Shown here one piece after another: positions 17,213-24,848 of a DNA stretch of 64,000 bases. A model generated the notes under the pieces. The model was not told where the DNA came from. It searched no databases and was given only the letters and a program-made list of their open reading frames with translations. The DNA lies in NCBI GenBank assembly GCA_045807125.1, contig JBJMHZ010000008.1:1-64000 (forward strand). Reading direction: 5' to 3'. This DNA comes from JBJMHZ01 sp045807125. GTDB lineage: Bacteria > Actinomycetota > Actinomycetes > JAWWOL01. Both the position numbers and the translations under genes were made by a program. Numbering within the stretch: the first letter of the stretch is position 1; each line of letters starts with the position of its first letter.

Positions 17213-17731
17213 ATGCAGGTGCGGCTCCGCCCGATGACCGACGTCGAGTACGACGCGTTCATCGACGACAGCCGGCGCAGCTACGCCGCGCAGATCGCGG
17301 CCGGCGGCACGGTGAGCGCGGCGGCGGCCAGGGCGAAGGCTGAGAGCGACCTCGCGCGCCTGCTCCCCGCGGGCCGGGCGACCGCCGGCCATCTCTTCCT
17401 GCGCGCCACGGACGAGGGCGAGGAGCCGGTCGGGCACGTCTGGCTGGCCCTTCAGGGGCCGGGCGCGGCGGCGGACTCGGCGTGGGTCTACGACGTCGAG
17501 GTCGTGGGCGCGCTGCGCGGTCGCGGCTACGGCCGCGCCATCATGGAGCAGGCCGAGCAGGAGGCACGGTCGCGCGGCGTCGGCCGGATCGGGCTCAACG
17601 TGTTCGGCTTCAACACGACGGCGATCGAGCTCTACCGGTCGCTGGGCTATCAGGTGACCGCCATGCAGATGACCAAGGCGCTCGAGCGGGGCGAGAGCGG
17701 TGACGAGCGGCGGGACGAGGCGGGAGGGTGA
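17213..17731 (+). CDS. GNAT-family N-acetyltransferase
   Basis: The 172-residue protein is a GCN5-related acetyltransferase, transferring an acyl group from acyl-CoA to an amine. The acetyl-CoA pyrophosphate-binding motif is VVGALRGRGYGRAIMEQAEQEA, of the R/Q-x-x-G-x-G/A type, and the C-terminal GLNVFGFNTTAIELYRSLGYQ is typical. ATG 17213 gives a start with MQVRLRPMTDVEYDAF. It overlaps the hutU reading region by a few bases, so it is probably cotranscribed with urocanase. The substrate cannot be predicted. Confidence 0.88.
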   Translation: MQVRLRPMTDVEYDAFIDDSRRSYAAQIAAGGTVSAAAARAKAESDLARLLPAGRATAGHLFLRATDEGEEPVGHVWLALQGPGAAADSAWVYDVEVVGALRGRGYGRAIMEQAEQEARSRGVGRIGLNVFGFNTTAIELYRSLGYQVTAMQMTKALERGESGDERRDEAGG

Positions 17732-17733
17732 GG

Positions 17734-19428
17734 ATGCACGGGGCCAGGGTGGTACGGGCGCCGCGCGGGCCGGAGCGGTCGGCCCGCACGTGGGCCGCCG
17801 AGGCGGCGCTGCGCATGCTGCACAACAACCTCGATCCCGAGGTCGCCGAGCGGCCCGATGACCTCGTCGTCTACGGCGGCACCGGGCGGGCGGCGCGCGA
17901 CTGGCGCAGCTTCGACGCGATCGTGGAGACGCTGCGCACGATGGGGCCGGACGATACCTTGCTCGTGCAGTCCGGCAAGCCGGTCGGCGTGCTGCGCACC
18001 CACGAGCTCGCGCCGCGCGTGCTCATCGCCAACTCGCTGCTCGTCCCGCGGTGGGCGACGCCCGAGAAGTTCCGGGAGCTGGAGCAGCTGGGGCTCACCA
18101 TGTTCGGCCAGATGACGGCCGGCTCGTGGATCTACATCGGCACGCAGGGGATCCTGCAGGGCACCTACCTGACCTTCGGCGAGGTGGCCAACCAGCACTT
18201 CGGCGGCACCCTTCGTGGCCGGATCGTCCTGACCGCCGGGCTCGGCGGCATGGGCGGCGCGCAGCCTCTCGCGATCACCGGCAACGGCGGGGTGGCGCTC
18301 TGCATCGAGGTCGACCGGTGGCGCGCCGAGCGCCGCCGCGACCACGGCTACCTCGACGAGATCGCCGACTCGCTCGACGCCGGGCTCGCCGCCGCCGAGC
18401 AGGCCAAGCGCGACGGCCGGGCGGTCTCCATCGCGGTGATCGCCAACGCGGCCGACGCCCTCCCTGAGCTGGTGCGCCGGCAGTGGGCGCCCGACGTCGT
18501 CACCGACCAGACGTCGGCCCACGACGAGCTGAACGGCTACGTGCCGAACGGCCTGCCGTACGACGAGGCCCTCGAGCTGCGGAAGGCCAAGCCGGCCGAG
18601 TACGTCGAGCGGGCCAGGGCCGCGATGGCCGTGCACTGCCAGGCGATGCTCGACCTGCAAGCGGCCGGCGCGGTGGTCTTCGACTACGGCAACGGCCTGC
18701 GCGGGCAGGCGCAGGACGCGGGGGTGGCGAGCGCGTTCGACTACCCGGGCTTCGTCCCCGCGTACGTCCGGCCGCTCTTCAGCCGCGGGGCCGGCCCGTT
18801 CCGGTGGGCCTGCCTGTCCGGCGACGCCGAGGATCTCGCCGCCACCGACCGGGCCGTGCTCGAGGCGTTCCCGAACGACGACGATCTCCACCGCTGGCTG
18901 CGCTTCGCCGGGGAGAAGGTCAAGGGGCAGGGCCTGCCGAGCCGCATCTGCTGGCTGGGGTACGGCGAGCGCCACGTCGCGGGCCTGGCGTTCGACGACC
19001 TGGTGTCGCGCGGCGTCGTGCGGGCGCCCATCGTGATCGGCCGTGATCACCTCGACGCCGGCTCAGTGGCCTCGCCGGAGCGCGAGACCGAGGCCATGCG
19101 CGACGGCTCCGACGCGATCGCCGACTGGCCGATCCTGAACGCGCTGGTCAACACCGCGTCAGGGGCGTCATGGGTGTCGGTGCACCACGGCGGCGGCGTC
19201 GGCATCGGCAAGTCGATCCACGCGGGCGTCGTGGTGGTGGCCGACGGCTCCGCCGACGCGCGGCGCCGGCTCGAGCTGGTGCTGACCAACGACCCCGGCA
19301 CCGGCGTCATCCGCCACGCCGACGCCGGCTATGAGATCGGGCTCGACACCGCGCGCGAGGTCGGAGTCCGGATGCCGCTGGAGCCCGGTACGCATGCTCC
19401 CGCCTGGCAGGCCGAGGCCGAGGCCTGA
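17734..19428 (+). CDS. hutU: Urocanate hydratase (urocanase)
   Basis: Urocanase converts urocanate to imidazolone propionate using a tightly bound NAD+, the second step of histidine breakdown. The 564-residue product has the family length and hallmark segments: VVYGGTGRAARDW, TMFGQMTAGSWIYIGTQGI, the nucleotide-binding TAGLGGMGGAQP, DQTSAHDELNGY, and the C-terminal NTASGASWVSVHHGGGVGIG. I chose ATG 17734 because GGAGG lies six bases upstream; GTG 17728 overlaps the preceding stop. hutH is upstream, but hutI and downstream hut genes are not in this window. A strong hairpin follows. Confidence 0.95.
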   Translation: MHGARVVRAPRGPERSARTWAAEAALRMLHNNLDPEVAERPDDLVVYGGTGRAARDWRSFDAIVETLRTMGPDDTLLVQSGKPVGVLRTHELAPRVLIANSLLVPRWATPEKFRELEQLGLTMFGQMTAGSWIYIGTQGILQGTYLTFGEVANQHFGGTLRGRIVLTAGLGGMGGAQPLAITGNGGVALCIEVDRWRAERRRDHGYLDEIADSLDAGLAAAEQAKRDGRAVSIAVIANAADALPELVRRQWAPDVVTDQTSAHDELNGYVPNGLPYDEALELRKAKPAEYVERARAAMAVHCQAMLDLQAAGAVVFDYGNGLRGQAQDAGVASAFDYPGFVPAYVRPLFSRGAGPFRWACLSGDAEDLAATDRAVLEAFPNDDDLHRWLRFAGEKVKGQGLPSRICWLGYGERHVAGLAFDDLVSRGVVRAPIVIGRDHLDAGSVASPERETEAMRDGSDAIADWPILNALVNTASGASWVSVHHGGGVGIGKSIHAGVVVVADGSADARRRLELVLTNDPGTGVIRHADAGYEIGLDTAREVGVRMPLEPGTHAPAWQAEAEA

Positions 19429-19474
19429 GGCAGGGGCCCAGCGAGGGGCCGGTCAGTCCCCGGGACGAGACGAA

Positions 19475-19501
19475 GCCCCCGGCCGGTGGGTGGCCGGGGG
19501 C
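19475..19501. terminator. Bidirectional terminator hairpin between hutU and ssgB
   Basis: GCCCCCGGCC (19475-19484) and GGCCGGGGGC (19492-19501) form a perfect 10-bp stem with a 7-base loop. It lies between two convergent genes, so it can stop transcription from both. No U-tract is visible, as is common in actinobacteria. Confidence 0.75.
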
Positions 19502-19519
19502 ATCGCCCGGGGGAGGAGG

Positions 19520-19951
19520 TCACACCTCGGGCTCGCTCCAGAGCAGCAGCGCAAGCTCGGCGTCGACGTCGACGTGGTCGCTCTCGCTGCCGGTCGGGAT
19601 CACGGCATAGGTCTTGGTGAGGAACTCGACCAGCTGCGGGAGCGGGATCTCGAACAATGCACGGCCCGAGGGGGAGGACAGCGCCAGGCAGACGACCTGC
19701 TCGCTGCCGCTGTAGCTCGGCCACACCTGGACGTCGCCCTCGCCGACCGGGCGGGTCACGCCGTCGGTGAGCAGCTGACGGGCGAAGGTCCACTCGACGA
19801 CCTCGCCCGTCCCGGTGTGGAACGCCACATGCACCGCGTACGGGTCCGAGACGTCGTACCGGCTGTCGGCCTTCACGGGGAGCGAGGCGCTGCCGGGAAC
19901 GACGAGCCGCAGGTCGAGCTCCGTGGAGACTGAGACGGGGTGAGCGCTCAT
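19520..19951 (-). CDS. ssgB: SsgA-like protein, probably SsgB
   Basis: The 143-residue protein belongs to the SsgA-like family, found only in morphologically complex actinobacteria. In Streptomyces, SsgB recruits FtsZ to sporulation septa. Supporting motifs are DLRLVVPGSASLPVKADSRYD, VEWTFARQLLTDG, GDVQVWPS and the C-terminal EIPLPQLVEFLTKTYAVIP. The location, not far from thrS and the pgsA-patA-pimA block, parallels the Streptomyces ssgB region and supports SsgB over other SALPs. It converges with hutU across a strong terminator. Whether the organism sporulates cannot be told from this gene alone. Confidence 0.88.
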   Translation of the reverse strand: MSAHPVSVSTELDLRLVVPGSASLPVKADSRYDVSDPYAVHVAFHTGTGEVVEWTFARQLLTDGVTRPVGEGDVQVWPSYSGSEQVVCLALSSPSGRALFEIPLPQLVEFLTKTYAVIPTGSESDHVDVDAELALLLWSEPEV

Positions 19952-20377
19952 GTCGCGAGGCCTTTCCGGACTGCTGGTCGTCGGCGGTGGTGGTTCGGTC
20001 AGCTGGTTCTGGGTGGCTCTGCGGGGCCTAGCTAGTGGCGATGACTGGTCCTGACTCGGTGAGTGTTGCCGCTATCAGTTAGCTTGCCCCCGATCCCCGG
20101 AGAGGTAACTACCGGTGCGGTGATCGGTAACGGGACGAGCAGGATTGGTGCCGATCGGTTATCGGAAGAACCGGTTGATCCCGGCGCTGGTGGGCGGTGG
20201 CCGGCCCTCCCCCAGGATGGCGCCGCGCGTCCCTGTGGGGAAGGCCACAGCCGTCGAGACGCATCGTACGATGCGCATCCCGGCCGTTCCACTGGTCGCG
20301 ACGGGCAGCGGCGATCGGATAGAGTTGCCGGGCGGCCGCGGCGACCAGCTCATGATCGGCGCGGCCGGCACCGTCCC
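19952..20377. other. Intergenic upstream of ssgB and tRNA-Val
   Basis: I see no supported coding sequence here. The left side must hold the minus-strand ssgB promoter. GGTAAC occurs at 20104-20109 and again at 20126-20131, 22 bases apart, and GATCGGT recurs near 20123 and 20153, making this a repeat-containing region of possible regulatory use. Short open frames lack ribosome-binding sites. Confidence 0.35.
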
Positions 20378-20452
20378 GGGCGCATAGCTCAGCGGGAGAG
20401 CGCTGCCTTCACACGGCAGAGGTCGCAGGTTCAAAACCTGCTGCGCCCACCA
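20378..20452 (+). tRNA. tRNA-Val(CAC)
   Basis: The acceptor GGGCGCA pairs with TGCGCCC, the D-arm is TAGCTCAGCGGGAGAGC, and the anticodon stem CTGCC/GGCAG holds loop TTCACAC (anticodon CAC). The T-arm contains GCAGGTTCAAAACCTGC and CCA is encoded (20450-20452). It stands alone and is closely related to the tRNA-Val(GAC) at 14.3 kb. Confidence 0.97.
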
Positions 20453-21223
20453 CGACGCCGCAGGTCAGCCGGCCTGTCGGGCGCTGCCTGGCCAGGATGG
20501 CCGAACCGCTTCGGTGACCATCCTCCGACCATCCTTCGAGACGGGTCGGACGCCTACCGCGATTGCCTGCTGGTGGGAGCCGCTCTCCAGTAGCCTGCCC
20601 GCGCGTTGGCCCATCGTGGGGCGGCGCGCGTCCACGTGGGGCCGGCGGATGGTCGAGTCGGGCTCAGCGTGGCGGCGCCTTGCGCTCGCCACCATCATTT
20701 GCGCTGCCGTTGGTCGGTGGGGTCACGTCGTCCTGGACGGCTGCCGGCCCGGTGGCATCGGGATCCAGAGCGGCGTGGGGCTTGTCCGGCACCAGCTATG
20801 GCGATGAGGTCAGCCTGCGCATGCGAGCGGGCCGGCGTGCCTGGTGAACGTGACGGTTGAGCCATCGTCACCTAGGAAGCGGACGGTCGCTCCGTCGAGG
20901 GTCAAGGTGAGGTGGCCATGAGCGACGCTCGTCCTTCGGGCAGGATCGTTCGGTGCGTAGACGTGGCCGTTCGCGATGATGGGGGTGATGTTGTCGTGGA
21001 CGCGCTGGAGCGTGAGCGCCGACCTCACCCGGAGGTCTCCTCCTTGATCAACCAGCTACGCCGCGAGCCATCAACAACCTCTCCGGTCAGGACAGCCAGC
21101 AGGATACGGGCACCGATCGGATGGCTGGGACAGGCTCAGGTCTGGTGCTTCGTAGGCGAGGCAGGACCGTGACCGCTCGCTGCCGCCGGAGCGCGGCGTC
21201 CCGCGCTTCGATCCACCATCCGG
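20453..21223. other. Gene-poor region after tRNA-Val
   Basis: About 770 bp contain no gene I can support. On the minus strand, a 72-codon frame (20810-21028) has a protein-like composition, with segments such as VHDNITPIIANGHVYAPNDP and LTLDGATVRFLGDDGSTVTF. It lacks a good ribosome-binding site and neighbours and could be a degraded remnant. A tRNA next to a scar-like region suggests a former integration site, but no integrase or direct repeat of the tRNA end was found. Confidence 0.35.
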
Positions 21224-21343
21224 TCAGCGGCGCAGCGTGCGCGCCACCTGCACGACCGCATTGGCCACGAAGGCGAGGATCACGCCCAGGACGGCCGCGC
21301 CGGCGAGCGCGATGAGGACGAGCACCAGGATCGACAGGACCAT
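21224..21343 (-). CDS. 39-residue single-span membrane protein
   Basis: ATG 21343 opens a 39-codon frame with GGAGG about ten bases upstream. The product is almost one hydrophobic helix (residues 2-30, MVLSILVLVLIALAGAAVLG and on) followed by a basic tail, VARTLRR. This is the layout of small bitopic membrane proteins, with the C-terminus probably cytoplasmic. It lies just downstream of the propeller-protein gene on the same strand and may be its operon partner. The function is unknown. Confidence 0.55.
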   Translation of the reverse strand: MVLSILVLVLIALAGAAVLGVILAFVANAVVQVARTLRR

Positions 21344-21395
21344 GACGGCGACACCTCCGAGGCCATGATCCCCCGGTCGCGGCGTCGGCAAGCGG

Positions 21396-23285
21396 TCAGA
21401 GGGAGCCGGCGACGGCGTCGAGGTGGAGCTGGGCGTGGCCGCTGGTGCCCACGTTGACGACCTTGACGTAGCGGGGCGCGGCCGGCATCGCGGCCGACGT
21501 CCAGATCAGCCTTCGCGGCTGGGTCGTCGACGCGTAGCTGCTGACCGTGGTCCGGTAGTGCCCGTTGGTGTAGATCCGCAGCGAGCCGCACTGCGGGCAG
21601 CGGTCGGCGTAGAGGTAGTAGCGCGTCCCGCTGACCTTGAAGATCGCCGTGGCGCCGGCGGCGCGCGTCGTGCGCAGGGTGCCGAGCCACCGGCTCGCCT
21701 GCCCGTTCGCCGATCGCCAGGTGCCCGCGTACTGCGCGGCCCGGTCGTCGTACGGCTCGGCCGACGCGGCGTACGCCGGGGCCGAGCTGTTGCCGTACGC
21801 GTCGACGGTCCTGGCCCGGAAGTGGAAGGTGGAGCCCGCGGCGGACGTGGTGGCCGAGTAGGTCCTCGACGTCGCCGTCCCGTCGCTCAGGGTCGTCCAG
21901 GCCGAGGTCGAGGTCGGCCGGTGGGTCGAGACGTCGACGACGTAGCGCGTGCCGGACGGGCTCCCCTTGCCGCCCCAGTCGACCTTGAACGACGGCGAGG
22001 TCGACGCCGACGCGACCACCGCGGGCGCCGTGACCGCCGGCGCGGGGAGCGCGCGCATGGTGCGCTGCACCGGCGCCGACGCGTTGCCCGCGCCGTCGAT
22101 GACGGTGACCGAGTAGGTGTAGACCTGTCCCGCCGTGACGGTGTCGGTCACCGCCGTGCCGCGGCCGGAGTAGACGCGCGTCCACGAGGTCGGGTCGGTG
22201 CCGGCGCCGCGCTGGACGACCACGTGCGACACGTCCGGCTCGGCCGGCATCGACCAGCCGAGCGCCGGGCGGGTCCCGGCGAGGCGCACGCCCAGCCGGC
22301 CGGCCGCGGAGGGCGGCGTCGTGTCGAGCGGGGCCACGGTGGGCGCGAGCTCGTCGGAGGCGTCCGTCGAGCGGCTGGCGATGGGCGAGGCCGGGGCCGA
22401 GCCGTCGGCGGGGGCGGACATCAGGTCGTACGTGCCGGACGGCCCGGGGCGGTCGTAGTAGACGGTCGAGCCGTCGAGCGACCAGGCCGGCAGCTCGGCC
22501 GCGCCGGTCGCGACGGTGGTCGGCGTCGAGCCGTCCAGCGGCGTGACGACGATGCTCGACGAGCCGGGACGGCCCGACTGGTAGGCGATCCGGCTGCCGT
22601 CGCGCGAGAGCCGGGGGAACGAGGCGTCCGAGGTCCCCGGCACGGGGACGGCCGTGCCGCCGCTCAGCATGACGACCTGGTGCCCCGACGCGGCCGACGC
22701 CGCGACGATGCGGCCACCGCCGGTCGGGTCGTAGCTGCCGAACGCGAGCCCGGCGCCGCCAGGCACGTCGGCGACCGTCGCGGTGCCGGTCGTCGTGACG
22801 GTGCGCAGCCGGTAGGACGTGATGACGCCGTCGCCGCTCGTCGTGGCGACGGTGAAGACCAGCCGCGAGCCGTCGGGCGACCACGCGGGCACGCCCACCG
22901 ACGTGGCGGTTGAGGCCGGGGTAGGCACCAGCGTGCGCAGCCCGCTCCCGTCGAGGTTGGCCACCGCGATGGCGTACGTGCCGCTGCCGTTGGCGTCGTA
23001 CTCGAACGCGACCCGGCTGCCGTCCGGCGACAGCACCGGGTAACCGACGTCGCGGATGTCGTTGTCACGCACCACCGCGTGCCTGACCGACCCGTCGATC
23101 GTCGCCCAGTACAGCCCGTACGTGCCGTCCATCGAGTCGTCGGCCAGGTAGGCGATGACGGCGGGGGTCGCGTCGGTGCCGGCGGCGCGGGCCAGGCCGG
23201 GGCGGACCGGCGTGAGCGCCAGCCCGAGGGTCGTCGCGGCGACGGTCGCGGCGACGAGCGCCGGGCGAGCCTGGCGGGGACTCAT
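21396..23285 (-). CDS. Secreted PD40 propeller and fibronectin-type protein
   Basis: The 629-residue protein has a signal peptide (about 1-34, ending ARAAG). Residues 35-310 contain repeated TolB/PD40-type motifs such as YPVLSPDGSRVAFEYDANG, VPAWSPDGSRLVF and FPRLSRDGSRIAYQSGRPG, forming a beta-propeller. One or two fibronectin type III-like modules follow (about 310-500, with DTTPPSAAGRLGVRLAG and VYTYSVTVIDGAGNASAP). The last 130 residues include a CPQC motif in YADRCPQCGSLRIYTNG and may be a carbohydrate- or ligand-binding module. ATG 23285 has GGAGG upstream. It diverges from the GH26-like gene, across 288 bp. No enzymatic residues are seen. Confidence 0.8.
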   Translation of the reverse strand: MSPRQARPALVAATVAATTLGLALTPVRPGLARAAGTDATPAVIAYLADDSMDGTYGLYWATIDGSVRHAVVRDNDIRDVGYPVLSPDGSRVAFEYDANGSGTYAIAVANLDGSGLRTLVPTPASTATSVGVPAWSPDGSRLVFTVATTSGDGVITSYRLRTVTTTGTATVADVPGGAGLAFGSYDPTGGGRIVAASAASGHQVVMLSGGTAVPVPGTSDASFPRLSRDGSRIAYQSGRPGSSSIVVTPLDGSTPTTVATGAAELPAWSLDGSTVYYDRPGPSGTYDLMSAPADGSAPASPIASRSTDASDELAPTVAPLDTTPPSAAGRLGVRLAGTRPALGWSMPAEPDVSHVVVQRGAGTDPTSWTRVYSGRGTAVTDTVTAGQVYTYSVTVIDGAGNASAPVQRTMRALPAPAVTAPAVVASASTSPSFKVDWGGKGSPSGTRYVVDVSTHRPTSTSAWTTLSDGTATSRTYSATTSAAGSTFHFRARTVDAYGNSSAPAYAASAEPYDDRAAQYAGTWRSANGQASRWLGTLRTTRAAGATAIFKVSGTRYYLYADRCPQCGSLRIYTNGHYRTTVSSYASTTQPRRLIWTSAAMPAAPRYVKVVNVGTSGHAQLHLDAVAGSL

Positions 23286-23573
23286 GGCCCTCCTCGTCGG
23301 GTCAGGTCGGCTCGGGGACGGTGGCCGCGGTCGGTCAGCGGCTCCCTTGCTGTCTCGGTCGATCCGGCGCCGCCCTGAACGGGCGCCCGGCGAGCCGTCC
23401 GTGCAGCCTGCCACCGTTTGGCAGCTGATGCGTGGCAATGCGGCATGTCGATCACAGCAGCCCCGCTAGCCACCTTGATCACCCTGGTCACAGCGCTCAA
23501 GGCAAGGGGCGAAGCGTCGACATCTGGGGCGATGACCCCACATCGGCAGGCGGGCTCTGCCACCATCTCCGCC

Positions 23574-24731
23574 ATGAGCCCGCGCCAGACCCTGCCCCTC
23601 ACCAGGCCCTTCCGCGGTACGCGGCGGCCCAGGCGCAGCGCCGTCGCCGGGTCGCTCGCCGTGCTGGCCGGCCTGCTGGCCGCCGCGCTGACCGCCGTGC
23701 TGACGGCCCTGGCGCCGGCCGGTGCCGACGCCGCCGTGCGGCCGCCCGTGACCCAGCGCCCCGGTGCGCCCCTGGCCGGCGTGCCCACGCTCCTCGCGGC
23801 GAGCCTCCCGGCGCAGCCTGTCGTCCTCGGCGACGAGCGGCCGAGCGCCTTCCTGCGCAAGCTGCGCGAGAGCCAGCTCGGCGCGCGCTCCGGCATCGTC
23901 GCGAGCTTCGCGCCCTGGCGGGCCGGGGAGAGCTTCCCGGCGGCGCACGCGGCCATGGTCCGCTCCGGCGGCGCCGTGCCGATGCTCGCCTGGGCGCCGA
24001 GCGACGTGACGCTCGCCCAGATCGCCGCCGGCGACCAGGACGCCTACATCGCCCAGTGGGCGCAGGACGCCGCGGCGTACGGGCACCCCGTGCTGCTGCG
24101 GCTGTTCCCTGAGTTGAACTGCCGCTGGTCGCCCTGGGCGGCGGGCGTCGGCGGCAACACGGCCGACGACTTCGTCGCCGCCTGGCACCACGTGGTCGCC
24201 GCCTTCCGCACGGCCGGCGCCGGCAACGTGCGCTTCATCTGGAACGTCGGGTACTCCTGCGACACCGACCTGCTCCCGGTGTGGCCGGGCGCGAGCTGGG
24301 TCGACTACACCGGCATCGACGTCTACAACTGGGGCGACCCGACCGCCGACCTCGCCGATGCGCACCTGCTGCCGATGCTCGACATCGTCCGCACCCTCGG
24401 CCCCAACGTGCCGGTCATGCTCCCGGAGGTCGGCGCCAACCGCGCCCACGGCTCGCAGGGACCCTGGCTGCGCGAGCTGCTCCGGGTGTCGGCCGCGGAG
24501 GGCATCCGCGCGCTCGTCTACTTCGACGAGGACCGCAGCGCCACCGCTCATCCCGACTGGCGGCTCGGCAGCGACGATCCGTTCGTGCCGCGCCTGCGCG
24601 CGGTGGCGCGCGACGTCCGCGAGGCCGTCCACCTGCCGCAGGTGGTGACCGCCGGCCGCTACTCCCGGGCCGCGATCGAGGCGCTCCTCATGGCGCAACC
24701 GACCGACAACCGCATCGGCTCCCGCTGGTAG
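23574..24731 (+). CDS. Secreted GH26-like glycoside hydrolase
   Basis: The 385-residue protein has a twin-Arg-containing basic N-terminus and a hydrophobic signal segment (about 24-53). The mature domain is a (beta/alpha)8 barrel of the GH26 type (endo-beta-mannanase and relatives). The likely acid/base is Glu180 in LLRLFPELNCRW and the nucleophile is Glu285 in MLPEVGANR, with WVDYTGIDVYNWG between them. ATG 23574 matches the start of a signal peptide. It diverges from the propeller protein, suggesting shared regulation. Substrate (mannan, or a beta-1,3/1,4-glucan) cannot be chosen from sequence alone. Confidence 0.82.
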   Translation: MSPRQTLPLTRPFRGTRRPRRSAVAGSLAVLAGLLAAALTAVLTALAPAGADAAVRPPVTQRPGAPLAGVPTLLAASLPAQPVVLGDERPSAFLRKLRESQLGARSGIVASFAPWRAGESFPAAHAAMVRSGGAVPMLAWAPSDVTLAQIAAGDQDAYIAQWAQDAAAYGHPVLLRLFPELNCRWSPWAAGVGGNTADDFVAAWHHVVAAFRTAGAGNVRFIWNVGYSCDTDLLPVWPGASWVDYTGIDVYNWGDPTADLADAHLLPMLDIVRTLGPNVPVMLPEVGANRAHGSQGPWLRELLRVSAAEGIRALVYFDEDRSATAHPDWRLGSDDPFVPRLRAVARDVREAVHLPQVVTAGRYSRAAIEALLMAQPTDNRIGSRW

Positions 24732-24755
24732 CCCGCATCGGCTCCCGCTGGTAGC
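24710..24755 (+). repeat. Perfect 23-bp tandem duplication at the 3' end of the GH26-like gene
   Basis: A 23-base unit (24710-24732) is repeated exactly at 24733-24755. The first copy contains the gene's TAG stop (24729-24731) and the second copy has the same TAG. It is probably a recent slippage or unequal-crossover event that left the protein unchanged. Confidence 0.9.
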
Positions 24756-24848
24756 GGGGGCTTCACGGCGAGGAATGGTCGCGCGGCCGCCGAGCCGCCC
24801 CGGATAGCATCGGTGCGTCCCGCTCGTCCCGGCCATCCTGGAGGACTG

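Noticed and set aside
20810..21028. 72-codon minus-strand frame as a real gene
   Set aside because: No ribosome-binding site, no operon context and no recognised family; described only as a possible remnant.
24813..24848. Upstream ATG giving a longer ThrRS
   Set aside because: The GTG at 24849 has a proper Shine-Dalgarno and gives the expected start of the TGS domain.
24756..24848. T-box riboswitch before thrS
   Set aside because: No T-box consensus or specifier stem is visible in the short leader.
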